Source: CAZXCK01 sp964639225
GTDB lineage: Bacteria > Chloroflexota > Anaerolineae > Aggregatilineales > Phototrophicaceae
Length of the DNA: 12,590 bases
Assembly: GCA_964639225.1 (NCBI GenBank)
Contig: CAZXCK010000123.1
Location: 1 to 12,590 of the forward strand
Direction of reading: 5' to 3'
This document shows, piece by piece, positions 5,869 through 12,590 of this stretch. How positions within the stretch are numbered: position 1 is the stretch's first letter; each line of letters begins with the position of its first letter. The position numbers and the translations under genes were made by a program. The notes under the pieces were generated by a model. That model saw only the letters and a list, made by a program, of their open reading frames with translations, was not told the DNA's origin and searched no databases.

Positions 5869-7335
5869 TTAGGTATCTCCTTCAACCGGGCGAATAAAAT
5901 TTATAAAACGTTCTTCTTCGCTGATTTCAGCGAGAAAATCACGGTAGCAATCATGAGGATTACTGTTATTGAAATCGCCGGTCATTTCTTGGGCAAGGCC
6001 GGGGCAGCCGCCGTTACAGTATGAAGACCATTCGCAATTTCGGCATCGTTCAGCAGATGCGGTAGGCATGGCCCTCCGATTTCTTAAAACAGAGAGCGTC
6101 GGATGATGTCTCCATATTTCCGAAATAGAATCTTGATTAATACGCCCCAATTCAGTAGAAGGCAGTATATAACACGGAGTAATGGTCCCGTCATTGTTCA
6201 CGGACAATTTCAAATAGGCGCCGCCACAGGTTGTAAGAAATCCCATTCGATTATCATCGGAACAATTTCCGAAAAGCCGTGCTTTTTCCATATCCCTAAA
6301 CATGTAAAGATTTGATAATGGACCTGCTGAAGCAGTAATGCGCTGGTTGTATTTCTGGGCAAGTTTATGAAGCGTCTGCATCGCCTTAAGACACTGCCGC
6401 GGAGAAAGTACTATCTTTTTCTGATTAGTGCAACCTCCTCCCATAGGCATGGCCGAATTGGTGCTAAATGAAGATAGCCCAACGTCATCTAAAAGCAATC
6501 TCGCTATATTGTCAAGATCATCGATATTATGTTGATTGATTGTAACACGAGAAGTTACCGGAAATCCATTCTGTTTCAGCATACGAAGTGCAGATATGGC
6601 CCGATTGAACGCACCGCCCCGCCGGCTCTTATCGTGCACTTCTGCACTAGCTCCGTCAACAGATATTTGAATAGAGGAGATTCTTGATCGCCGGTCATTT
6701 TCAGAAAACCGATTCATGACATCCTCGTCGATGAGCGTGCCATTGCTGAGAATGGAAAAACGCATACGCGCGGTTATAATTGCATCTATTAGCTCCCATA
6801 AGTCCTGGCGAACAAACACTTCACCGCCACTGAGAGTTACATTACGAACGCCAAGACTTTTTAATTCATCAAAAAACGTAAACCACTCTTCTTTAGGGAG
6901 ATCTTTGCGACCGGCCATTTCATTGGCATAAAAGCAATAATCGCAATGCATATTGCATTTGCCTGTCAGGCACAAATCTATTACTTTAGGGGAATCACTG
7001 TCAGCAGAGTAGTCTTCCGTGGGATCCACTTCTGCGAGGCAATGATCCCTTTCAATTGCAAAATCTTCAGATAAGAGACCATTGACAAAATCACGAATAT
7101 CTTCTGGCATACTTGAAGGAACTTCATCGAAGTTATTGGCAAGTCGGGTTATAATATTGGAAAGACTGGAGATACCGTCCAGCATTTGCCATGCGAATAT
7201 GCCCGTACTATTTAAAACTTTATCCGTATTTCTATCAGCATGATAAAGGATTAACTGCTTTCCTTCGTCCAGCAAGCGACCTGAGACCGCGGGGTGTCTC
7301 ATTAATACTTGGTTATTTGTTAATGAAGTTTCCAT
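5869..7335 (-). CDS. Radical SAM/SPASM enzyme with N-terminal PqqD-like recognition domain (ScmE/ScmF-like)
   Basis: The protein has 488 residues. About 10-95 form a PqqD-like recognition domain (LLDEGKQLILYHADRNTDKV, then STGIFAWQMLDG and SLSNIITRLANNF). The radical SAM core begins near 118, with CX3CX2C at Cys127, Cys131 and Cys134 (GKCNMHCDYCFY), followed by VTLSGGEVF and the ISVDGAS strand. The SPASM domain runs from about 370 with seven Cys at 370, 388, 431, 434, 440, 444 and 463, including CRNCEWSSYCNGGC, the canonical arrangement for two auxiliary 4Fe-4S clusters. Fusion of a recognition domain to radical SAM is known for sactionine and ranthipeptide enzymes, so this enzyme can probably bind a leader unaided. 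It is the first modifying enzyme in the operon, 50 bp after the VanZ-like gene. The possible Shine-Dalgarno sequence (AAGGA) is rather far from the ATG at 7335. Confidence 0.88.
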   Translation of the reverse strand: METSLTNNQVLMRHPAVSGRLLDEGKQLILYHADRNTDKVLNSTGIFAWQMLDGISSLSNIITRLANNFDEVPSSMPEDIRDFVNGLLSEDFAIERDHCLAEVDPTEDYSADSDSPKVIDLCLTGKCNMHCDYCFYANEMAGRKDLPKEEWFTFFDELKSLGVRNVTLSGGEVFVRQDLWELIDAIITARMRFSILSNGTLIDEDVMNRFSENDRRSRISSIQISVDGASAEVHDKSRRGGAFNRAISALRMLKQNGFPVTSRVTINQHNIDDLDNIARLLLDDVGLSSFSTNSAMPMGGGCTNQKKIVLSPRQCLKAMQTLHKLAQKYNQRITASAGPLSNLYMFRDMEKARLFGNCSDDNRMGFLTTCGGAYLKLSVNNDGTITPCYILPSTELGRINQDSISEIWRHHPTLSVLRNRRAMPTASAERCRNCEWSSYCNGGCPGLAQEMTGDFNNSNPHDCYRDFLAEISEEERFINFIRPVEGDT

Positions 7336-7385
7336 ATTGTCATTAATATCCTTTAATTAAGATCATTCCAGAGTCAACAAAGTAA

Positions 7386-7763
7386 TCAGATTCCATGGTT
7401 TGCCCTTTCCGTTCGACGATAAAACATGAAAACAGCCACAGGCAGAACACCCATAATATTTCCTAGAAGATCATACACGTTAATCGCCCGCTCCGGTACT
7501 GCATACTGGATACATTCAAGCAAGATTCCAAGCAGAAGAATTCCGGAAAGAATCCACCGGGGATGAATATTGGTGAATGTAAGGCACGCAAACATTCCCA
7601 GCAAAAAATATCCAAACACATGCTGGGGAAAACCGTAGTTGAAAAACAAAATATCTGGAAACAAGGATAACATTTTGATCTGCCAGGGGGAAACAGATAA
7701 AAACACGATTAGGCCAAAGTATATAAAAAAGAGAACTCTTTGATTCATCAGAGTCTTAACCAC
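7386..7763 (-). CDS. VanZ-like membrane protein
   Basis: This small 125-residue protein has about four membrane segments (roughly 9-27, 48-64, 70-87 and 100-116). The VanZ-family pattern is visible: His48 near the second segment and ECIQYAVPERAINVYDLLGN (83-102), where Glu, Gln, Pro, Arg, Asp and Asn fall at the conserved positions. Biochemical function is unknown for most members; the vancomycin-operon VanZ gives teicoplanin resistance, but no van genes are here. The start is uncertain: GTG at 7763 gives this length, while ATG at 7748 would remove five residues. It lies 74 bp after the nucleotidyltransferase-like gene and 50 bp before the radical SAM gene. It might help the producer cope with its peptide or act at the membrane, but that is only a guess from position. 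Confidence 0.8.
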   Translation of the reverse strand: MVKTLMNQRVLFFIYFGLIVFLSVSPWQIKMLSLFPDILFFNYGFPQHVFGYFLLGMFACLTFTNIHPRWILSGILLLGILLECIQYAVPERAINVYDLLGNIMGVLPVAVFMFYRRTERANHGI

Positions 7764-7837
7764 TCTCTTGCCAACATTTTTAACCGATTTTCAAAAATCT
7801 ATGACGTAAACCAGGCATGCCGTGTTTTCAGCAATGT

Positions 7838-9028
7838 TTATCCTATGTTTTCCGAAAAAACAGCTCTTCCATGACGAAACAGTAGGTTAAACGGGTGGAT
7901 AAACGGAAAAAGGGGAATAAGAAATCCTGGAAGCCTGAACATTTCTGGATGAACCTGAGGCGCAGGGTTGAAAGCAAACCACATATAAAACCGAAATTTG
8001 CTCAACAAAGTATCAAGAGAGGCGGGAACTGATAAGTACCAGCTCAGAATATCCACGTTAAAGCCGGTTGAAAAAAGCCGGTCAACATAAAACCTTACCT
8101 TTCGGGCCACAGTCGGCCTTTCAGTTAAAACCCGGATGCTTTCCGGCAAGGGGACTCCGCAAAACAGGTTTGCAAGCTTCAAAGACACCAGCAGTATGTT
8201 GAGGCTCTTTCGTCTTTCCGCAATCAAAAAGACCCGGTCCCAGTCCAAATCAGGCCAATTGTATATCAACCCGGCCATATCCCTGAACTGCTTGAGGGAT
8301 GAAAAACCATCCTTGGCATTGTTAATGGAATGCACCACCAAGCTATCTTCAAAGGAAAAAGTCTGAACCGTATCTCTGTTCAGCTTCATCCATACACAAT
8401 TTTCCCATGTCTCATCAAAAGGACGGAAAAAACAAGGCCCCTTTGCTATCATCTGATGAATATCAATGTGCAGGTTTCCTTTTCTGACACCGATATCCCG
8501 CCAAGACTTTCTAGTGTAATCAAGCTCTTTTTTCTTAAAAGTCGGTGGAATGCAAAACCCCATCTCCACAAAAAACCTTAAAACCCTGTCAAACTCCTGA
8601 TGCCTGACCATAAGATCCAGATCACTGTACTGTCTCAAAGCAATGTCGTTATAGGCAAGTATACCTGCCACAGGCCCCTTGTATGCGATATAAGACAATT
8701 TTTGCTGATCAAGTTCACTGCAGATCCGTTCAAGATCATTCACCATTCGCATGTTACGGGCCGCGTTTTCCATATAAGCAGTTTTCAAAGCCCTGTGAAG
8801 TGCCGGATCAATACGCTTTTGATCCAGTTTCTTGATTTTCCGATACAAAAGCGGGGCCAGGCCTTTTCTGCTAACCGTACCCAAAATCCTTGAATGATTT
8901 ATGTCCTGTTCAGCATATAGTACCCGTGCCGCACTTTGAGTTAACAGATCATCCATGCGAATGGCCCACAACAAAAGTTGTTGTTCATCCGGCAGGTTAC
9001 CTGTCCTATTTAACAATCGGGGGTCCAT
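7838..9028 (-). CDS. Uncharacterised nucleotidyltransferase-fold protein (NTP_transf_5-like)
   Basis: The protein has 396 residues. YKGPVAGILAYNDIALRQYS (116-135) followed by DLDLMV (136-141) matches the KGP...Y.D...R...DLDLLV signature of the uncharacterised nucleotidyltransferase family (Pfam NTP_transf_5 type), in which the paired Asp would bind metal. LHIDIH (186-191) corresponds to the later LHWDLH-like strand with a third acidic residue. The helical N-terminal part (about 15-115) and the C-terminal end (FLIPLFPFIHPFNLLFRHGR) also resemble family members. Such proteins are often encoded with PqqD/HprK-type peptide cassettes, where nucleotidylation of a peptide or carrier has been suspected but not shown to my knowledge. 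In-frame TGA (9029-9031) directly precedes the ATG at 9028, so the gene cannot start further upstream. No clear Shine-Dalgarno sequence is seen. It is the first complete gene of the AT-rich island and resembles in fold, but not in base composition, the protein encoded at the right edge. Confidence 0.78.
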   Translation of the reverse strand: MDPRLLNRTGNLPDEQQLLLWAIRMDDLLTQSAARVLYAEQDINHSRILGTVSRKGLAPLLYRKIKKLDQKRIDPALHRALKTAYMENAARNMRMVNDLERICSELDQQKLSYIAYKGPVAGILAYNDIALRQYSDLDLMVRHQEFDRVLRFFVEMGFCIPPTFKKKELDYTRKSWRDIGVRKGNLHIDIHQMIAKGPCFFRPFDETWENCVWMKLNRDTVQTFSFEDSLVVHSINNAKDGFSSLKQFRDMAGLIYNWPDLDWDRVFLIAERRKSLNILLVSLKLANLFCGVPLPESIRVLTERPTVARKVRFYVDRLFSTGFNVDILSWYLSVPASLDTLLSKFRFYMWFAFNPAPQVHPEMFRLPGFLIPLFPFIHPFNLLFRHGRAVFSENIG

Positions 9029-9130
9029 TCAATCTTTGGGGAAAAGGAAGGCACTTGGGTATAAAGCTCGTGTCTCTTTCACCTGCACCTGTATTGATAA
9101 TCCGAGTTCTTTTTCATGATTTGATAACTG
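9029..9130 (-). other. Short open frame ending directly at the next start codon; possible gene remnant
   Basis: In the frame of the nucleotidyltransferase gene, minus-strand 9130-9029 reads as 33 codons (KETRALYPSAFLFPKD at the end), and its TGA touches the ATG at 9028. Upstream this frame runs directly into the IS1182-like transposase remnant. It may be the 3' tail of a gene lost when the island was joined to the insertion sequence, or merely untranslated leader. I do not recognise it. Confidence 0.2.
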
Positions 9131-9849
9131 ATCCACAGCGTTCTCAGCCTTCTACGAGAGGCGGGTCCGGCCCGTCCTTCATGCGTCCTACCCGGGAGTC
9201 CGGATCAGTCGGCGATTCCCACTCCTTGTTGGAGGTTTTTTCCTTTCCGCTTCCGGTCGAACCACCCATGCTCCGAGGCAGGGAGCGGGGTCTTCTCTCC
9301 GGCTTCCTCGGCCAGACGGTCCACATACTCCCGGTAGTTTTCCTTCGTGTCCTTTCGGACGATGCTTCGCATCGCCACGTTGGCATCCACTGTGGTGGCA
9401 TCCACCCGGAGCCGGCTGCCGTCCAGGAGGCCCTTGGTGTCCATGCGCTTCAGGACCCGCTCGAACACAGCTTGGGCGATATCCATGTCCAACCGCTGCC
9501 GCCACACGGTCAGGCTGGAGTGATCCGGGGTGGCCTCCTGGATCCCGTATCCCGGGAAGCTTCTCAGGGACATGCTATCAGCCCATCGCCAGGCAATGGC
9601 CCGCTCCGGGAAGATGCCTTCGAAGTAACCGATCATCAGCATCCGGAAGTAGACTCCCGGCGGTATGGAACGCCGGCCCTTCTTCTTGGAGTATTTCGCG
9701 CAGAGCTCCTCAACCCAGCGGTCAAAGCCGTCTTTTTCCAGCAGCTCATTCAGCTTCTCGTAGAACGGATGACCGGGACTTCGAGGAGCCTGATTGTAAG
9801 GGATCCAAGTTGGATCCTGCTTTTCTTTGTCTTTTCTGCCAAGCGACAT
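9131..9849 (-). pseudogene. IS1182-like transposase, frameshifted and 3'-truncated
   Basis: The start codon is at 9849. The first 214 residues in one frame (MSLGRKDKEK onward) include the transposase N-terminal domain: GHPFYEKLNELLEKDGFDRW, RRSIPPGVYFRMLMIGYFEG, SLRSFPGY and PDHSSLTVWRQRLD. VDATTVDANVAMRSIVRKDT then gives the first catalytic Asp region. At the A6 tract (9236-9241) a +1 shift is needed to continue as ESPTDPDSRVGRMKDG. Another +1 shift near 9170 yields RTRLS, then TAG where relatives have Tyr, then KAENAVD, ending about 9131. A full protein of this family is about 450-550 residues and carries its other catalytic residues further downstream, so this copy is dead. The lesions accumulate towards the truncated end. 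Confidence 0.8.
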
Positions 9850-9920
9850 CAGTTTATGTTTTTCGTGTGGCTTGGCTTGATATTAGTCAATCTGAATAAA
9901 TATCGAAAGTGATTAATCCG

Positions 9921-9940
9921 TGTTTTTCAACAGCCTGTTA
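9921..9940 (-). repeat. Outer terminal repeat of the IS1182-like element
   Basis: The plus strand reads TGTTTTTCAACAGCCTGTTA. The GGCTGTTGAAAAA core is a form I recognise from ends of IS1182-like and related IS5-group elements, and it lies about 70 bp upstream of the transposase start, as expected. Its partner is missing. Confidence 0.5.
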
Positions 9941-10034
9941 GGGGTGGTATATCAAGCAGGGGGGGCCACATTATCCTCCCTAACTCGGCGACGGTCAAGA
10001 ATAAAGAGACTCGGCCTCCCAGAGCAAGTATTCT

Positions 10035-10523
10035 TCACTTCCAGATCCACGCAACCCCGATTCCCACCATCAGCCACAGTGGCACCGAGATCATAAGGCC
10101 CAGGGTCAGCCCCCGGAAAAGCTGTAGACTGCCTGCGAGCTCCCTCCGCTCCAAGGCCCGCTGCACGATCACCTCGAGCTCGGCCAGCTTGAAAGGCTTG
10201 GGGATGAAGTCGTAAGCCCCCCGCCGGATTGCCTCCACCGCCGACTCGATGGTACCGTACCCGGTGATGACCAGCACCACGGCCTTATCGTCGATGATCT
10301 TGAGGGCCTCCAGGAGCTCCATCCCGTCCATGCCCGGCATCATGAGATCCGTGACGACGAGGTCGTACTCCTCCCGCCGGAACAGCTCCAAGGCCTCCTC
10401 TCCGCTGTATGCGCCCTGGGCCCGGTAGCCGAGCTTGGACAGAAACTCCACCAGGTTGTCTGCAAGAGACCGATCATCATCCACCACCAGGACCTTGGGC
10501 GCCTTCTTCTTGTCTCCGGGCAT
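10035..10523 (-). CDS. Stand-alone response-regulator receiver domain with a C-terminal membrane helix
   Basis: This 162-residue protein starts with a complete receiver domain: acidic pocket Asp15-Asp17 in VLVVDDDRSL, phospho-acceptor Asp59 in DLVVTDLMMPGMDG, Thr87 in VITGYG and Lys109 in IPKPF. The sequence resembles NtrC-family receivers. There is no DNA-binding or enzymatic output domain. After a short helix (VIVQRALERRELAGSL), residues about 137-160 (LTLGLMISVPLWLMVGIGVA) form a hydrophobic segment that looks like a transmembrane helix, and the protein ends WIWK. A receiver tethered to the membrane by its own tail is unusual. It starts 7 bp after the stop of the phosphatase-superfamily gene with GAG about 8 bases before the ATG, so co-expression is likely. 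No histidine kinase is in the window. It might act as a phosphate sink or through protein contacts at the membrane. Confidence 0.88.
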   Translation of the reverse strand: MPGDKKKAPKVLVVDDDRSLADNLVEFLSKLGYRAQGAYSGEEALELFRREEYDLVVTDLMMPGMDGMELLEALKIIDDKAVVLVITGYGTIESAVEAIRRGAYDFIPKPFKLAELEVIVQRALERRELAGSLQLFRGLTLGLMISVPLWLMVGIGVAWIWK

Positions 10524-10530
10524 AGTGTTC

Positions 10531-11409
10531 TCACATGGAATGGGGGTTCAGCGCAAGCTCCGCCCGGACAGGGTAGTGGTCCCCCATTCCAGTCCGTACG
10601 ATACCGCTGTCCGCCACGAGGATCTCAGGGGAGTGGAAGATGTAGTCGATACGGGGCTTCAGGGGAAAGCCAATGTCCTTGTAGGTGTTGCTGAAGAAGT
10701 CCAGGGAAGGCCAGAGGGCATCCCTGAACCTCCGCTGGACACGCCGGATCGCTCTTGCATAGGGAATCGTGTTGAAGTCTCCTGCCAGGATCACCGGGCA
10801 GGAGGGCCGATCCACTCGATCCATGACCATGCCCACCTGCTGGCTTCTCATGGTGTCTGAGAACAGTTCCTCCAACACGACATTCATGGCCGTGGTCCAC
10901 GGAATCCTCGGCATCTCCTGCTGACTCTGAACGCGCTGGATTCGATCCAGGTGGACGTTGATGACGTGGATGACCCCCTCGGGCAGGACCAGGTCGCACG
11001 TCAGGAATCCGAAGCCCTTCGGGCTCGAGTCAAAGTAACGGGACCGGGGAACCTGCAGCGGGAACTGCGAAAGGAGGGCCAGCCCACTCTTGCCCTCTCC
11101 TTGGTAAGGAATGAACTGCGCGTGCGAGAGGCCAAGAGCTTCCGTGAAATAGCCCCAGTCCTCTTCCCTGCACTCCTGGAGGAACATGAGATTCGCGGCT
11201 GCCCCGTGGATGACGTCGGCAATGGCTTCCCGCCGCCCCTCCGCTTCCTTCTCCTTTCCTGAAAATCCGCCCACGTTGTACGTCACCACCACCAGCCGAT
11301 TCCGGCCGGTCTCATGTCCTGCCGACGTGGGCAACACCGTCCCCGAAGGGCCGAGCCAGGCCGCCATGAGCAGGGTGGCGAGCATCAGCGTGATTTTTCT
11401 CCTCCGCAT
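10531..11409 (-). CDS. Exported endonuclease/exonuclease/phosphatase (EEP) superfamily protein
   Basis: This 292-residue protein has all the EEP (DNase I-like) fold signatures in order: VVVTYNVGG (40-48, Asn45), FLQE (76-79, metal-binding Glu79), INVHLD (150-155, His153), AGDFNT (209-214, Asp211 and Asn213), RIDYIFHS (253-260, Asp255) and GDHYPVRAEL (276-285, Asp277-His278). The substrate could be a nucleic acid, a phosphoinositide-like lipid or another phosphodiester; the motifs cannot tell. The N-terminus (MRRRKITLMLATLLMAAWLG) is a good Sec signal peptide, with possible cleavage after TSA (28-30), so it probably acts in the periplasm or outside the cell. I chose ATG at 11409 because it follows a purine-rich site (GAAGAGAG) and starts the signal peptide; the frame is open upstream but overlaps the preceding gene. 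It sits 8 bp after the nucleotidyltransferase-like gene and 7 bp before the receiver gene. Confidence 0.88.
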   Translation of the reverse strand: MRRRKITLMLATLLMAAWLGPSGTVLPTSAGHETGRNRLVVVTYNVGGFSGKEKEAEGRREAIADVIHGAAANLMFLQECREEDWGYFTEALGLSHAQFIPYQGEGKSGLALLSQFPLQVPRSRYFDSSPKGFGFLTCDLVLPEGVIHVINVHLDRIQRVQSQQEMPRIPWTTAMNVVLEELFSDTMRSQQVGMVMDRVDRPSCPVILAGDFNTIPYARAIRRVQRRFRDALWPSLDFFSNTYKDIGFPLKPRIDYIFHSPEILVADSGIVRTGMGDHYPVRAELALNPHSM

Positions 11410-11417
11410 CTCTCTTC

Positions 11418-12590
11418 TCAGTGTCTCCTCGATGGGTTGCTGGAGGAAAACACAAGGTCCATTCCAAGCCTCAAGGGCCGGTACCCGCAAAGAAGAAATC
11501 CCAGCGACCCTGGCAAAGGCAGTCTGCGCCAGTCCTCGATCGTCGGGCTGAAGAGCAGGGACAGAAAATGCCGTACCCGGTCGCCTGGGCCGTCCTTCAA
11601 CAGAAAATGGGGTGCAGAGAACTTGGGCCTTGTCGCACTGTTCGCTCCACCCTGGCCAGAAAGCAGCCTGGCCATGCACTGCCGTACATAGGCCCTCACC
11701 TTGTGGTCGCGTGCGATCTCGTCCAGCAGAAACCCCGGCAAAGGGGCTTCCAAAAGGCCGTGGGCCAAGCTCAAGCCTACTAAAAAGCATCTTTTCAGGT
11801 GAAGCCGCCTGGCCCTGTCCCAGGATTGCATGTCCAGCAGGTGGGGGCTTTTCCGGATGAGTTCAGCCACACAGCACACGTGATCCAGCCTGGACCAGGA
11901 CTCCATGGTCGCGTGAAGACACAGGTAAATCAGAAGGTCTCGATCGCCCAGCGTGACAAAGGGCGCGCCCATGAGCTCCACCCGCCTGAAGCCCGGCTCG
12001 AGCACGTCATGGCTCATGGCAGCGGCCGTGTAATCCCCGCTCAGGTCCCAGTGCAGGTCCAGCGGCACGCCACGTTCCGGCCCGCCAAAGGAAAGGGCCT
12101 TGTTCCGCATGGCATACCGTCGAAACTGCGAGGCCGAAAGGGTGATCTCGGGCGTAAAACCCGCCCCTATCAGCACCTCCACCGCCCGCCATGCAGCATT
12201 TTTCGGCACCAGCACGTCCAGATCCGTGAACTGGCGCAGGGCCACATCCCCGAACACCTCCTGGGCCAGCACAGGCCCCTTGAATGGAACCGCCTCGATC
12301 CCTTCCTTTGCGAGCAGCCCCGCCAGATCCCTGAGCTGTGCGGCAAACCTGAGGTTTCGGGCCGCATTGTGCAGGAACGCCTCCCGCGTCCACGCAAGAA
12401 CCGGCTCAGGTACCTCCTCCAGGCCCAGGGCCTTCAGCTGCCGGTGCACAAGGGGCAGCACCCGGGCTGCTGCCGCGGCCCGCATGAGCGCGTCCCAGTC
12501 CAGCCGCCTCTTCGCAAGCACCCTCACACGGGCCGCGGCATGCGCGGAGAGGACGGTGCGGGCCAGAAGACACAGGAGCTCGCGCTCAGC
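11418..12590 (-). CDS. Nucleotidyltransferase-fold protein (NTP_transf_5-like), 5' end beyond the window
   Basis: The frame is open to the window edge, and the residues before GTG 12527 (ERELLCLLARTVLSAHAA) look like the usual family N-terminus, so the true start lies outside. Counting from that GTG, FKGPVLAQEVFGDVALRQFT (82-101) plus DLDVLVP (102-108) gives the KGP and DLD active-site signature, and PLDLHWDLS (155-163) the third acidic strand. The C-terminus (IEDWRRLPLPGSLGFLLCGY, then RPLRL) is typical of the family. Function is unproven. It heads a tight operon with the EEP and receiver genes. It has high GC, unlike the related protein at 7838-9028, so the two are probably not a recent duplication. 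Confidence 0.8.
   Translation of the reverse strand, partial: AERELLCLLARTVLSAHAAARVRVLAKRRLDWDALMRAAAAARVLPLVHRQLKALGLEEVPEPVLAWTREAFLHNAARNLRFAAQLRDLAGLLAKEGIEAVPFKGPVLAQEVFGDVALRQFTDLDVLVPKNAAWRAVEVLIGAGFTPEITLSASQFRRYAMRNKALSFGGPERGVPLDLHWDLSGDYTAAAMSHDVLEPGFRRVELMGAPFVTLGDRDLLIYLCLHATMESWSRLDHVCCVAELIRKSPHLLDMQSWDRARRLHLKRCFLVGLSLAHGLLEAPLPGFLLDEIARDHKVRAYVRQCMARLLSGQGGANSATRPKFSAPHFLLKDGPGDRVRHFLSLLFSPTIEDWRRLPLPGSLGFLLCGYRPLRLGMDLVFSSSNPSRRH

Larger units (their letters stand above)
9131..9940 (-). mobile_element. Truncated IS1182-like insertion sequence
   Basis: The remnant keeps its 5' terminal repeat (TAACAGGCTGTTGAAAAACA on the minus strand, 9940-9921) and the N-terminal half of its transposase, but transposase similarity stops near 9131 and no matching second terminal repeat is visible before the AT-rich island begins. 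It therefore marks the right junction of the island. Confidence 0.65.

Noticed and set aside
3242..7335. Lasso peptide cluster, suggested by the YxxP leader motif, PqqD-like and HprK-like proteins
   Set aside because: There is no asparagine-synthetase-like cyclase or transglutaminase-like leader peptidase, and two radical SAM/SPASM enzymes are present instead.
7386..7763. Glycopeptide resistance gene
   Set aside because: VanZ-like similarity alone does not indicate resistance, and no other van gene is nearby.
8890..9912. 340-codon open frame on the plus strand
   Set aside because: It runs antisense through the nucleotidyltransferase-like gene start and the IS1182-like transposase remnant, and its translation shows no family motif; the minus-strand readings do.
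11410..11790. Upstream extension of the EEP protein to 419 residues
   Set aside because: The extension overlaps the well-supported nucleotidyltransferase-like gene in another frame and would bury the signal peptide inside the protein.

Overview
The window looks like a chromosomal segment of an anaerobic bacterium, most plausibly a sulfate-reducing or syntrophic deltaproteobacterium. This is an inference from gene content and is not provable from the sequence alone. Its centre is an AT-rich operon-like island on the minus strand, about 1.7-9.1 kb. GC-rich DNA lies on both sides, and a decayed insertion sequence sits at each edge: an IS630-family element at 468-1700 on the left and an IS1182-like remnant at 9131-9940 on the right. 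A third relic, an IS200/IS605-type element at about 2596-3210, lies inside the island.

The island reads from high to low coordinates: nucleotidyltransferase-fold protein (7838-9028), VanZ-like membrane protein (7386-7763), radical SAM/SPASM protein with an N-terminal PqqD-like recognition domain (5869-7335), tandem PqqD-like protein (5234-5851), second radical SAM/SPASM protein (4111-5247), HPr-kinase-like P-loop protein (3496-4080), a 76-residue Gly/Ser/Asn/Cys-rich peptide (3242-3472), the IS200/IS605 relic, and a small S26-type signal-peptidase-like protein (1986-2570). The core gene set (peptide, HprK-like, PqqD-like, two radical SAM/SPASM) matches my recollection of the computationally defined 'SynChlorMet' (Scm) cassette, whose product I do not know to have been characterised. 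The likely logic is that the PqqD-like domains grip the YxxP-containing leader, the two radical SAM enzymes crosslink or otherwise modify the five-cysteine core, the HprK-like protein may phosphorylate it, and the S26 peptidase may remove the leader. No transporter gene is visible.

To the right lies a GC-rich minus-strand operon with gaps of 7-8 bp: a second nucleotidyltransferase-fold protein (cut by the window edge), an exported endonuclease/exonuclease/phosphatase-superfamily protein (10531-11409), and a stand-alone receiver domain with a C-terminal membrane segment (10035-10523).

Positions 1-467 and 1701-1985 hold no gene I can support. One unexplained 93-codon open frame (116-397, minus) is noted. 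I saw no tRNA, rRNA or CRISPR array.
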